A stretch of 64,000 bases of DNA, taken from NCBI GenBank assembly GCA_016703665.1, contig JADJBS010000020.1, forward strand, positions 248,001 through 312,000, read 5' to 3'. Under the pieces are notes generated by a model, which saw only the letters and a list, made by a program, of their open reading frames with translations, searched no databases and was not told the origin of the DNA. Both the position numbers and the translations under genes were made by a program. The stretch's first letter is position 1. Every line of letters starts with the position of its first letter. Positions 7,668 through 15,985 of the stretch are shown here, piece by piece. The stretch is from Candidatus Defluviibacillus avedoerensis. Lineage in GTDB: Bacteria > Pseudomonadota > Gammaproteobacteria > Burkholderiales > Burkholderiaceae_C.

Positions 7668-9212
7668 CTAAGCCTTGGTCAGATTGAATACCGCCACGGT
7701 CTGAACCAGGTCCTCGGACTGTGTCTGCAGTCCGCTGGCAGCGGCGGCAATCTGCTCAACCAGGGCGGCGTTTTGCTGGGTTGTGCGGTCCATTTGGGAA
7801 ACGGATTCGCCCACCTGAGCCACACCGTCTGCTTGTGCTGAACTGGCTGAACTGATCTCGCCCATGATGTCGGTCACGCGCTGAATGCTGCTGACAACTT
7901 GTGTCATGGTCGCACCGGCCTTGTCAACCAGCAAGGTTCCCTGTTCAACACGCTCAACGCTCGCATTGATCAGCGATTTGATCTCTCTGGCTGCTTCAGC
8001 ACTGCGCCCAGCCAAGCTGCGTACTTCGGTGGCAACGACTGCAAAACCCTTGCCCTGCTCCCCCGCTCTTGCTGCCTCAACTGCGGCGTTCAGCGCCAGA
8101 ATATTGGTCTGAAATGCGATGCCATCGATCACGCTGATGATGTCGCCTATCCGCCTCGACGCGTCATTGATCCCCTTCATGGTTTCAACAACCTGCCCCA
8201 CCACCTCACCACCGGACACAGCAACCATTGAGGCATTCATTGCGAGTTGATTGGCCTGGCTGGCCGAATCGGCGTTTTGCCTGACTGCCAAGCCGAGCGC
8301 CGCCATGCCAGACGCCGTCTGTTCCAGCGAACTGGATTGCTGCTCGGTGCGCATCGATAGATCATGGTTTCCGTGCGCGATCTCGGCACTGGCCGTCGCC
8401 ACCCGCTCAGAGCCCTGGCGCACCTGATGCACGATGGACTTGAGCGTTTCCAGCATGTTCTTCAATGCATTGGCAAGACTTGCAGAGTCACTGTCCCCAC
8501 TCGGAAACCGGCGCCCAAGATTGCCGTCTGCAATGCTTTGTGCCAACTCACGCGCCTCATTGAGCTCCATCCCCAACTGAGACGTAATGCTTCGCGCGAC
8601 GACCAGGGTCAACCCAACCATCGCCGTTGCCCCGGCGAGGATGGACAAAAGAAGTTGCAGACGCACGGTGCTGGTAGCTTCACTGAAAGCGGCGTCGGCT
8701 TGCTTGGCATCGGCTTCGAGCAAGACGGCCAATTGGGTCAACGCAGCGTCATACTTATCGATCTCCTGGTCAATTTTTCCATCGACGACGGCGACCTCGT
8801 CTCGTGCCGCACCTTTCTTGGCAAGAACCAAGTATTGATCAACATAAAGTCCACGGATATTTTGACTGGCCAACTTGGCCGCTTGGAGCAGTGCCTTTTT
8901 TTCTGCTGTGTCAGACAGGTCTTCCGCCACTTTAAAAGCAGCGTCGGTTTCGGCAGTTACCTCAGTCCATTTTTTGCGCGCGTCATCAAAATCCTGGTTA
9001 ATGAACGTATCCGCAACAATGCGATAGGCCTGGGCACCCAGGTTTGAATACTCTTTGACTTGGCCTGCACCGCGATTCTTTTCGTTTCCTACGTTTTGAA
9101 GCGAAGAAAGGCGACTGATCGCAAAAACATTGATCGCGGCCAACACAGCCATGATCAGGGCGGCCGCCGCGACGATCAGAAACAATCGGCTTGAAACTTT
9201 CAGGTTTTTCAT
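7668..9212 (-). CDS. Methyl-accepting chemotaxis protein
   Basis: A 514-residue chemoreceptor starting MKNLKVSSRLFLIVAAAALI. The longer frame to 9269 adds 19 residues lacking family character. TM1 (about 10-32) and TM2 (about 190-212, LLSILAGATAMVGLTLVVA) flank a helical periplasmic sensor. HAMP-like sequence follows, then the coiled-coil signalling domain with the highly conserved hairpin tip IDGIAFQTNILALNAAVEAA and RAGEQGKGFAVVATEVRSLA. No CheB/CheR-tethering pentapeptide (NWETF-like) is present at the C-terminus. The ligand is unknown. No other chemotaxis genes are in the window. Confidence 0.95.
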   Translation of the reverse strand: MKNLKVSSRLFLIVAAAALIMAVLAAINVFAISRLSSLQNVGNEKNRGAGQVKEYSNLGAQAYRIVADTFINQDFDDARKKWTEVTAETDAAFKVAEDLSDTAEKKALLQAAKLASQNIRGLYVDQYLVLAKKGAARDEVAVVDGKIDQEIDKYDAALTQLAVLLEADAKQADAAFSEATSTVRLQLLLSILAGATAMVGLTLVVARSITSQLGMELNEARELAQSIADGNLGRRFPSGDSDSASLANALKNMLETLKSIVHQVRQGSERVATASAEIAHGNHDLSMRTEQQSSSLEQTASGMAALGLAVRQNADSASQANQLAMNASMVAVSGGEVVGQVVETMKGINDASRRIGDIISVIDGIAFQTNILALNAAVEAARAGEQGKGFAVVATEVRSLAGRSAEAAREIKSLINASVERVEQGTLLVDKAGATMTQVVSSIQRVTDIMGEISSASSAQADGVAQVGESVSQMDRTTQQNAALVEQIAAAASGLQTQSEDLVQTVAVFNLTKA

Positions 9213-9381
9213 AGGTCGCGCCGGGTCCGGTACAGACAGGAAAAAATTCGCCCCCCTGGGCCAGACCATCCTAGTCGACGCAGACTTTTCACCCGGTTAG
9301 ACCTCCCACATGACCATGACTCTGGCAGGGACATGTGTTTGTCATATCTCACGCCCGTACCCGCTCAAAAGCAGCATCCGT

Positions 9382-10458
9382 TCACGCAGCCGCAATCACC
9401 CCCCGGCGAATCTGGTCGCGTTCCAGCGACTCAAACAGCGCCTTGAAGTTACCTTCGCCGAAGCCCTCGTCGGCACGGCGTTCGATGAACTCGAAGAACA
9501 CCGGCCCAAGCAGGGTTTCTGAAAAAATCTGAAGCAGCAGTTTGTTCTGCCCCCCTTTTGTTGAACCATCGATCAAGATGCCACGCGCCTGCAAATCCGA
9601 CACCGGCAGGCCGTGGCCTGGAAGCCGGGTATCCAGCATCTCGTAATACACATCATTGGGCGCGGTCATCAACGGCACACCGGCCATTTGCAGGCTGTCC
9701 ACGGCGGTCTTCAGGTCATCGCACAGCAGCGCCACGTGCTGAATGCCTTCGCCGTTGAAGTGCATCAGGAATTCTTCGATCTGGCCACTGCCCTTGCCGG
9801 ACTCTTCATTCAGGGGAATGCGGATCAAGCCGTCAGGAGCGGTCATGGCCTTGCTTGTAAGGCCGGTGTACTCCCCCTGAATATCAAAGTAGCGAATCTG
9901 GCGAAAGTTGAACAAGCGCTCATAAAACTTGCCCCAGAACTCCATGCGACCGCGGTAGACGTTGTGCGTCAGATGGTCGATCATGTAGAAGCCATGGCCT
10001 TTGGGGTGCCGGTCTACGCCAGGCAAGAAAGCAAAGTCGATGTCGTAGATCGACTGGCCGTCTTCAAAGCGGTCAATCAGATACAGCGGTGCCCCGCCAA
10101 TGCCTTTGATGGCGGGCAACTTCAGCTCCATCGGGCCGGTCTGCATGTCCATGGGCTGGGCACCCAGCTCAATGGCACGGTTGTAAGCAAAATGGGAGTC
10201 CTTCACCCGAAACGCGAGCCCGCATGCACAGGGGCCGTGCTCTGCCGCAAAGTATGCAGCTGGACTTTTGGGTTCGCGGTTAACAATGAAGTTGGCTCCT
10301 CCCTGGCGGTACAGCACCACATCTTTCGACCGGTGTTTGGCAACCAGCGTAAAGCCCAGTTTTTCAAACAAGGGCTCGAGCACATTGGGCGTGGGGGATG
10401 CAAACTCGACGAATTCGAAGCCCATCAGGCCCATGGGGTTGTCAAACAGATCGGCCAT
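9382..10458 (-). CDS. hpd: 4-hydroxyphenylpyruvate dioxygenase
   Basis: A 358-residue non-haem iron(II) dioxygenase that converts 4-hydroxyphenylpyruvate to homogentisate in tyrosine catabolism. Two VOC-like halves are visible. The iron ligands are H162 (MIDHLTHNVYRGRM), H241 (GIQHVALLCDD) and E323 (FFEFIERR), and the C-terminal helix region GFGEGNFKALFESLERDQIRRG is diagnostic. The length matches bacterial HPPDs (about 350-360). A strong AGGAG RBS precedes the ATG. No homogentisate dioxygenase or fumarylacetoacetase partner lies beside it, although an FAH-superfamily gene occurs 7 kb away. Confidence 0.97.
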   Translation of the reverse strand: MADLFDNPMGLMGFEFVEFASPTPNVLEPLFEKLGFTLVAKHRSKDVVLYRQGGANFIVNREPKSPAAYFAAEHGPCACGLAFRVKDSHFAYNRAIELGAQPMDMQTGPMELKLPAIKGIGGAPLYLIDRFEDGQSIYDIDFAFLPGVDRHPKGHGFYMIDHLTHNVYRGRMEFWGKFYERLFNFRQIRYFDIQGEYTGLTSKAMTAPDGLIRIPLNEESGKGSGQIEEFLMHFNGEGIQHVALLCDDLKTAVDSLQMAGVPLMTAPNDVYYEMLDTRLPGHGLPVSDLQARGILIDGSTKGGQNKLLLQIFSETLLGPVFFEFIERRADEGFGEGNFKALFESLERDQIRRGVIAAA

Positions 10459-10603
10459 TGTTTATCTCCTGAAATCTGACATAAAACTGCAATAAGAGCG
10501 CCGTAGACGCCGCAAGACCGCCATCATTACGGAAAATGCTCGCAACATTCGTGCGAATTTCACTCATTTATTGCAGCAAACCGCCAAACCCCAGTCAAAG
10601 GCT

Positions 10604-11017
10604 TCAGGTCTTACCTGCGCGGCGTCGGGCCTTTCGTACCTGCATGGCCTCGATCAAAGCCGTGTATACCTGCTTCAGGTAGCCTTGATCTGACGATGCC
10701 AAGGCACGCACGTCCTCATCATGGACTCTTAACAGCAAGACGTACTCCTGCTTGCGCGAGACGCAGTAGATGGCCGATATGGCAACCACCGTCAAACCCG
10801 CGTACAGAACAAAAGGCAACAAAAGCAAACCACCCACCAAGGCCAGCACACCATGGCGCGGAAGCCAGCGGCCCTTGATGACACTGGCCTCAGCTAAATG
10901 TGCAATGTCAAACGATGTCACCCCGTTAGTGAACCGGTCCTGCGTCACCCAGATGTTGGCTTCGTGGTAGTAAATATGCTCAGTTGCACCCTCGCTGGCA
11001 TCAGTGCGATGGGGCAT
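10604..11017 (-). CDS. Small membrane protein, DUF6232-like
   Basis: A 137-residue protein with an N-terminal beta-rich segment (IYYHEANIWVTQDRFTNGVT), a two-pass hydrophobic region at about residues 60-85 (GVLALVGGLLLLPFVLYAGLTVVAISAIYCV), and a C-terminal soluble part rich in basic residues (RKARRRAGK). This layout (short 'field' that may bind lipid or peptide, helical hairpin, cytoplasmic tail) is that of the DUF6232 family, whose function is unknown. It is transcribed toward hpd with a 145-bp gap, so an independent hpd promoter is likely. Confidence 0.6.
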   Translation of the reverse strand: MPHRTDASEGATEHIYYHEANIWVTQDRFTNGVTSFDIAHLAEASVIKGRWLPRHGVLALVGGLLLLPFVLYAGLTVVAISAIYCVSRKQEYVLLLRVHDEDVRALASSDQGYLKQVYTALIEAMQVRKARRRAGKT

Positions 11018-11164
11018 GACAGTCCTGCATTTTCAGAGATCTGTCGCCACTTACTGGGTGGATATGGGTTGAATGGGGGGTGATGAGGGCCATAAAACGG
11101 CAGCGTGTGTCCAGGACAAAATGGGGCAGGCCAACTTTAGCACCCAAACTAAGCAGGTCATCAC

Positions 11165-11190
11165 TGTGCCCCCTAAATTGGGGGGGCACA
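11165..11190. terminator. GC-rich hairpin downstream of the transglutaminase gene
   Basis: Perfect 9-bp stem TGTGCCCCC / GGGGGCACA at 11165-11173 and 11182-11190, with an 8-nt loop. It lies 22 bp past the end of the transglutaminase gene on the minus strand. There is no run of T after it on either strand, so it is at best a weak or factor-dependent terminator. Confidence 0.4.
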
Positions 11191-11211
11191 TCAGCTCAAT
11201 GACAAAACCCG

Positions 11212-12315
11212 CTAGGCCACGATTTCTTTGGCCGTGATCTGATACTTGAACTGATCAGGTTCTAACGAATCCAGGCGCCCAGAGGCATTCTCAGCATTGG
11301 GGTACATGAAGAAACCCAGGCGCGGACCCTTAGAACCTGGCAAAGCCACATCGTGCGCGGTGTTGAAAGCCATCCAGTTGCCCTCCCATCCGCCAAACAA
11401 AGCCTTGTTAACCGGGGCTACCACGTTGTGCTTGGTGGTCTTCAGCCATTCAGGTGTTTCCAGTCGCATCACCTTGCCCACATCGGCCGGGTCCATGGCC
11501 ACCCAGCCGTGCTGGGACAGGAATACCTCGGCACGACAGTGCTGGGCACGTGCCAAGTTGGCCGGGTTGCCTGACAGTTCCTTGTAGCCAAACTTGGAAG
11601 GTACCAGCCGGATGCCATACACATCACGTGCAGGAACTCCTACCGATCTGCACAGCCCCACAAACAAGGCATTGATGTCGCCACACTTGCCCCCCATGTT
11701 GCCGGTTTCCAGCATGGCCTTGATATCACCCACGCCGCAGCCACGCACTTTGGGTTCTCGGTGAGTGTTGTCCACCACCCAGTCAAACAGCATACGTGCC
11801 TTGTCGTAATCGGTCTTGGCACCCTTGGTGACATCTTGCGCCGTCTGCTTGACGATACCGTCCGTTGGCATTAGTTCGGTGGCCTGGGTCCAGTATTTGA
11901 GGGTGGCTGTGTCCTCCTTAACAGCCACTTTCTGTGCCCAATCAGTCGCACGGTTCTGAGTGCGCACGCGGCTGGTCAGCTCAACAAAGGGCTTGGATTC
12001 GGTGGGGGCAAAATCGGCAACCAGCATCTTGGCACCGTATTTGTCGTCCGACGCCATGCGCGCATTGGCAGCGTTGCCGCTCCAGGTGCTCTCCAGCGAC
12101 TGTTGGTAGCTGGCATCGACCGAAGGGATCGGAAGCCACACCCGCGTAGTGCCCTCCGGCTTGAGGATTTCAACCCGTGTGGTGAACTCAAAGGTCCGCC
12201 ATTCGCCGGGTTGAGGATTGAATCTGCGCTCTTGCGCCATGGCCAGTGGGCTGACAGCGGGCAACGCCAATGCAGCGCTGGTGGCAAGGAACTGGCGGCG
12301 TTGAATATCTGACAT
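11212..12315 (-). CDS. Transglutaminase-like domain protein, exported
   Basis: A 367-residue protein with an N-terminal signal containing RRQFLATSAALALPAVS (residues 6-22; twin-arginine-like). A beta-rich domain follows, then a transglutaminase/cysteine-protease-like core. The catalytic triad is visible: C211 in GGKCGDINALF, H259 in AQHCRAEVF and D275 in WVAMDPADVG. Proteins of this type are mostly periplasmic and often act as peptidases or peptide-modifying enzymes; the substrate is unknown. The ATG sits 2 nt past the stop of the upstream tlpA-like gene, with GAGGAA as RBS inside that gene, so the two form a coupled pair. Confidence 0.9.
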   Translation of the reverse strand: MSDIQRRQFLATSAALALPAVSPLAMAQERRFNPQPGEWRTFEFTTRVEILKPEGTTRVWLPIPSVDASYQQSLESTWSGNAANARMASDDKYGAKMLVADFAPTESKPFVELTSRVRTQNRATDWAQKVAVKEDTATLKYWTQATELMPTDGIVKQTAQDVTKGAKTDYDKARMLFDWVVDNTHREPKVRGCGVGDIKAMLETGNMGGKCGDINALFVGLCRSVGVPARDVYGIRLVPSKFGYKELSGNPANLARAQHCRAEVFLSQHGWVAMDPADVGKVMRLETPEWLKTTKHNVVAPVNKALFGGWEGNWMAFNTAHDVALPGSKGPRLGFFMYPNAENASGRLDSLEPDQFKYQITAKEIVA

Positions 12316-12317
12316 GG

Positions 12318-12896
12318 CTATTTCCTCAAAGGGTTGGGTGAAAGGGTGGGTGCGCTCAACAGGGGACGCAACAGCTGTTCAGCATCACGCCCGCTCCAGT
12401 CAAATTCACCCGTGATGGTAAACCGGGCCTGACCGCGTGCATCAATGACTACTGTGGTTGGAAAAATTCTTCGGGTCCAGGCCAAGGTGACCTGGCCATC
12501 GCGGTCCAGCAGCGCGGGCAGGCCGATGGCCGCGACGTCCAGGAAGCGGCGCACGCGCGATTCGCTCTCCTGGTAATTCACTGTCAGCACCTGAAGGGCA
12601 TTGACCTGGCCGTCAAATGGGATTTTGGCCAGGCGTGCCAGCGTGGGCATCTCGTCCCGGCAGGGCTCACACCAACTGGCCCAAAAATTCAAGACAGTCA
12701 CTTTGCCAGCCAAGTCAGTGGTACGCCAGGTCTTGCCGTCGAGGTCAGTCAAGTTGAGTGCAGGTGTAGGTTTTCGCGCTGGCCATGGTGTATTGACCGA
12801 CGATGCCAGGGCGTCGGTCGTACCTAGTGCAGTGCAAAGCACACTGCACAGCACAAGGGTCGATATCAGCAAACGCGAATAAATTCTAGTTACCAT
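12318..12896 (-). CDS. TlpA-like thioredoxin-fold protein, periplasmic
   Basis: A 192-residue thiol-disulfide oxidoreductase. A signal peptide covers about residues 1-32 (ISTLVLCSVLCTALGTTDAL). The thioredoxin fold follows with the CxxC active site WASWCEPC (C76, C79) and the cis-proline region FPTTVVIDARGQ. TlpA/ResA-type proteins reduce periplasmic disulfides, for example in cytochrome maturation. Coupling to the transglutaminase gene suggests it keeps that enzyme's cysteine reduced, which is inference. The gene is divergent from the TVP38-flavoprotein fusion across a 102-bp gap. Confidence 0.9.
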   Translation of the reverse strand: MVTRIYSRLLISTLVLCSVLCTALGTTDALASSVNTPWPARKPTPALNLTDLDGKTWRTTDLAGKVTVLNFWASWCEPCRDEMPTLARLAKIPFDGQVNALQVLTVNYQESESRVRRFLDVAAIGLPALLDRDGQVTLAWTRRIFPTTVVIDARGQARFTITGEFDWSGRDAEQLLRPLLSAPTLSPNPLRK

Positions 12897-12998
12897 GGCT
12901 TGTTTGAATCAGGCATGGATGGTACTTCCCCGCCGTGCTTTCTGACCACCCGTGAAACTCCCTGTAAGAAAACCCCGCGCCTCAGCGACCATTGCAAC

Positions 12999-15161
12999 AT
13001 GACCAAATTCAAGCTTTTGCTTCTTGTTGTCCTGGCTGGAGGGGTCGCCATCTTCTTCGCGCTGGACCTGGGCCGCTACTTTTCGCTGGCTTTTATCAAG
13101 GACAGCCAGCACAGCTTTGCGGCAGCCTACGATGCGAACCCATGGGGCGTGACGGCCGTGTACTTTGTGATCTACGTCTTGATCACAGCACTCTCATTGC
13201 CCGGTGCCGCGATCATGACGCTGGCGGGTGGGGCCAGCTTTGGCCTCGTGTGGGGAACGGTGGTGGTGTCCTTTGCGTCCACCCTGGGTGCAACCCTGGC
13301 CATGCTGGCCGCGCGGTACGTGCTGCGCGACAGCATTGAAAAGCGGTTTGGGGCCAAGCTGGCCGAAGTCAACAAGGGGATTGCCAAAGAAGGTGCTTTT
13401 TACCTCTTTACTCTGCGCCTGCTGCCCATCATTCCATTTTTTGCGCTCAACCTGCTGATGGGTTTGTCGCAGATGCGAACCTGGACTTATTTTTGGGTCA
13501 GCCAGGTAGGCATGTTTGCGGGCACCGTAGCCTATGTGAATGCGGGCACCGAGATCGCCAAAATTGATTCCTTGCGTTCCATTCTCAGCCCAGGGCTGCT
13601 GGCCTCGTTTGCGGCGCTGGGGCTGCTGCCACTCGCGTTCAAGAAAGGACTGGACATCTGGCGCGCAAGGCAGGTTTACGCGCCCTGGAAGTCACAAAAG
13701 CCCAAAACCTTTGACCGCAACCTGATTGTGATCGGCGCGGGCGCAGGAGGCTTGGTCACTGCCTACATTGCAGCAGCGGTCAAGGCCAAGGTCACGCTGG
13801 TTGAAGTGCACAAAATGGGGGGCGACTGCCTCAACTACGGTTGCGTGCCCAGCAAGGCACTGATCCGCTCGGCCAAGCTGGCCCACCAAATGCGCCATGC
13901 AGACCGCTATGGACTGAGCGCCACTGACCCACAATTCAGCTTCAAAGCCGTGATGCAGCGCGTGCATGAGGTAGTGGCTGCCATTGAGCCTCATGACAGC
14001 ATCGAGCGCTACACGCAACTGGGCGTGGACGTGGTGCAAGGCTACGCGCAGCTCATCAACCCCTGGACGGTGGAGATCAAGCAACCCGATGGCAACACCC
14101 GGCGGCTGACCGCCCGCTCCGTCGTGCTGGCCACCGGTGCGGCCCCCATCGTGCCACCGCTGCCAGGCCTGGCCGACATTGGCGTGTTGACCAGCGACAC
14201 ACTTTGGGCGCACTTGGCCACGCTGAACATGCCTCCACCCCGGCTGGTGGTGCTGGGCGGTGGCCCCATTGGCTGCGAACTGGCTCAGGCCATGGCGCGC
14301 TTAGGGTCAGCCGTGACCCAGGTGGAGATGGCAGACCGCTTGCTTGTACGCGAGGATGCCGAGGTCAGCCAATTTGCCGCCGAGCGGCTGCGTGCAGACG
14401 GCGTCAAGCTGCTGCTTGGGCACCAGGCCCTGCGATTCGAACAAACGGAGCAAGTCAAGGTCCTGGTGGTCAGTCATCAAGGCACCGAGATCCGCATTGA
14501 GTTTGACGAGTTGATCTGCGCCGTGGGCCGGGCCGCAAGACTGAGCGGCTACGGGCTTGAAGCCCTGGCCATCCCCACCCAGCGCACCATCACCACCAAC
14601 GAGCATCTGCAAACCCTCTTGCCCAACATCTACGCGGCTGGCGACGTTGCTGGCCCTTACCAGTTCACCCATGTGGCGGCGCACCAGGCCTGGTACGCGG
14701 CGGTGAACGCCCTGTTTGGCCAGTTCAAAAAGTTCAAAGTGGACTACCGCGTGATCCCCGCCGTGACCTTCATCGACCCGGAAGTCGCCCGCGTCGGCCT
14801 GAATGAAGCCGAGGCCACCGCCCAGAACTTGCCATATGAAGTCACCCACTATGGTATTGACGACCTGGACCGCGCCATTGCCGACAGTGAAGCCCACGGC
14901 TGGGTCAAGGTGTTAACCGTGCCTGGCAAAGACCAGATCCTGGGCGTCACCATCGTCGGCAGCCATGCGGGTGAGTTGCTGGCCGAATATGTGCTGGCCA
15001 TGAAGCATGGGCTGGGTCTGAACAAAATCCTGGGCACCATTCACACCTACCCCACGTTTGCCGAGGCAAACAAATACGCAGCCGGTGAATGGAAGCGTGC
15101 CCACCAGCCCACACAACTGCTGAGCTGGGTAGCGAAGTACCACGACTGGATGAGGGCATGA
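12999..15161 (+). CDS. TVP38/TMEM64 membrane domain fused to an FAD-dependent disulfide oxidoreductase
   Basis: A 720-residue fusion from the ATG at 12999 (MTKFKLLLLVVLAGG). Residues about 1-225 are a TVP38/TMEM64 (SNARE-associated, DedA-like) membrane domain with PGAAIMTLAGGASFG and FTLRLLPIIPFFALNLLMG. From about 240 comes a complete class-I pyridine nucleotide-disulfide oxidoreductase: FAD site VIGAGAGGLV, redox pair C277/C282 (GGDCLNYGCVPSKA), NAD(P) site VVLGGGPIGCELA, second FAD motif YAAGDVAGPYQF, and the C-terminal catalytic histidine in HTYPTFAEANK. It resembles mercuric reductase but lacks the HMA domain and the terminal cysteine pair, so mercury reduction is unlikely. First gene of a five-gene operon. 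Confidence 0.9.
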   Translation: MTKFKLLLLVVLAGGVAIFFALDLGRYFSLAFIKDSQHSFAAAYDANPWGVTAVYFVIYVLITALSLPGAAIMTLAGGASFGLVWGTVVVSFASTLGATLAMLAARYVLRDSIEKRFGAKLAEVNKGIAKEGAFYLFTLRLLPIIPFFALNLLMGLSQMRTWTYFWVSQVGMFAGTVAYVNAGTEIAKIDSLRSILSPGLLASFAALGLLPLAFKKGLDIWRARQVYAPWKSQKPKTFDRNLIVIGAGAGGLVTAYIAAAVKAKVTLVEVHKMGGDCLNYGCVPSKALIRSAKLAHQMRHADRYGLSATDPQFSFKAVMQRVHEVVAAIEPHDSIERYTQLGVDVVQGYAQLINPWTVEIKQPDGNTRRLTARSVVLATGAAPIVPPLPGLADIGVLTSDTLWAHLATLNMPPPRLVVLGGGPIGCELAQAMARLGSAVTQVEMADRLLVREDAEVSQFAAERLRADGVKLLLGHQALRFEQTEQVKVLVVSHQGTEIRIEFDELICAVGRAARLSGYGLEALAIPTQRTITTNEHLQTLLPNIYAAGDVAGPYQFTHVAAHQAWYAAVNALFGQFKKFKVDYRVIPAVTFIDPEVARVGLNEAEATAQNLPYEVTHYGIDDLDRAIADSEAHGWVKVLTVPGKDQILGVTIVGSHAGELLAEYVLAMKHGLGLNKILGTIHTYPTFAEANKYAAGEWKRAHQPTQLLSWVAKYHDWMRA

Positions 15162-15985
15162 GCACCATGAAGCGTCGATTTGCTATTCAATATATAGCTA
15201 CACTGCCAATATGGATATGCCATACGACTGTTTTTTCTCAATCAAATGCAGCGTTTGATCACACTTACCCAGCTTGGGACGCTCTGCTGAAAAAGCACGT
15301 GCGCTGGCCAGCAGATGGCAAGCAGTCTCGCGTGGACTACAAAGCACTGTCTGCCGACCGCCCCGCCCTGCAAAAACTGCTGGCCGACTGGTCTGCAGTC
15401 AGTGCCACAGCGTTTGCCGCATTCAGCCGCGAGCAGCAAATGGCGTTTTTGATCAACGCCTACAACGGCTTCACACTGGAGCTGATCCTCAAGCAGTACC
15501 CGAACCTGAAATCCATCAAAGACCTTGGCAGCTTTGTGCAATCAGCCTGGAAGAAAAAGTTCTTCACCCTGCTGGGCGAGCAGCGTCACCTGGACTGGAT
15601 AGAGCACGAGCAGCTTCGCCCCCAATACGCCGACTGGCGCGTGCACGCCGCCGTCAACTGTGCCAGCATTGGCTGCCCGGCACTGCGGCCTGAAGCCTTT
15701 GTGGCGGCCAAGCTGGACGCACAGCTGGACGACGGCATGCAACGCTTCATGGCCGACCGCTCCCGCAACCGTGTGGAGGTAGGCAAACTGCAGATCAGCA
15801 TGATCTTCAAGTGGTTCCGCGAAGACTTTGAAAAAGGCCATCGCGGCATCAACAGCGTGGAGGAACTCGCCGCCCGCTATGCCAGCGCGCTGACCGACAG
15901 CGCCTCTGAGCAGGCGCAGATCAAAGCCCGGCAACTGCCCGTGACCCATCTCGACTACGACTGGAGCCTCAACGATGGCAAGTAG
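15158..15985 (+). CDS. DUF547 domain protein, exported
   Basis: A 275-residue protein. The start at 15158 overlaps the previous stop as ATGA; a second ATG at 15167 is also possible. The N-terminus MSTMKRRFAIQYIATLPIWI is a signal peptide whose DNA belongs to a dispersed repeat (see repeats). DUF547 landmarks are clear: QMAFLINAYNGFTLELIL, the central HAAVNCASIGCPALRPEAF with two conserved cysteines, and MIFKWFREDF. The family is widespread and has no settled biochemical role; a papain-like fold has been proposed. It very often follows TVP38/flavoprotein genes. Confidence 0.9.
   Translation: MSTMKRRFAIQYIATLPIWICHTTVFSQSNAAFDHTYPAWDALLKKHVRWPADGKQSRVDYKALSADRPALQKLLADWSAVSATAFAAFSREQQMAFLINAYNGFTLELILKQYPNLKSIKDLGSFVQSAWKKKFFTLLGEQRHLDWIEHEQLRPQYADWRVHAAVNCASIGCPALRPEAFVAAKLDAQLDDGMQRFMADRSRNRVEVGKLQISMIFKWFREDFEKGHRGINSVEELAARYASALTDSASEQAQIKARQLPVTHLDYDWSLNDGK
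15180..15237 (+). repeat. Dispersed ~45-bp repeat, copy 1, inside the DUF547 signal-peptide codons
   Basis: The segment contains ATAGCTA, then about 14 nt, then ATGGATATGCC, and ends in TTTTTT. The order and spacing match the copies at 18951, 51916 and 52663. This copy is translated and supplies residues of the DUF547 signal peptide (IQYIATLPIWICHTTVF). It shows the same strand orientation as the other copies. Confidence 0.5.

Noticed and set aside
8364..9047. 227-residue plus-strand frame opposite the chemoreceptor gene
   Set aside because: It lies wholly antisense to a strongly supported MCP gene, has no recognisable domain and has atypical composition (shadow frame).
9613..10479. 288-residue plus-strand frame opposite hpd
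   Set aside because: It is antisense to an HPPD gene with all iron ligands intact and has no family features of its own.
12999..15161. Mercuric reductase (merA) call
   Set aside because: There is no N-terminal HMA domain and no C-terminal cysteine pair, and no other mer genes are present.
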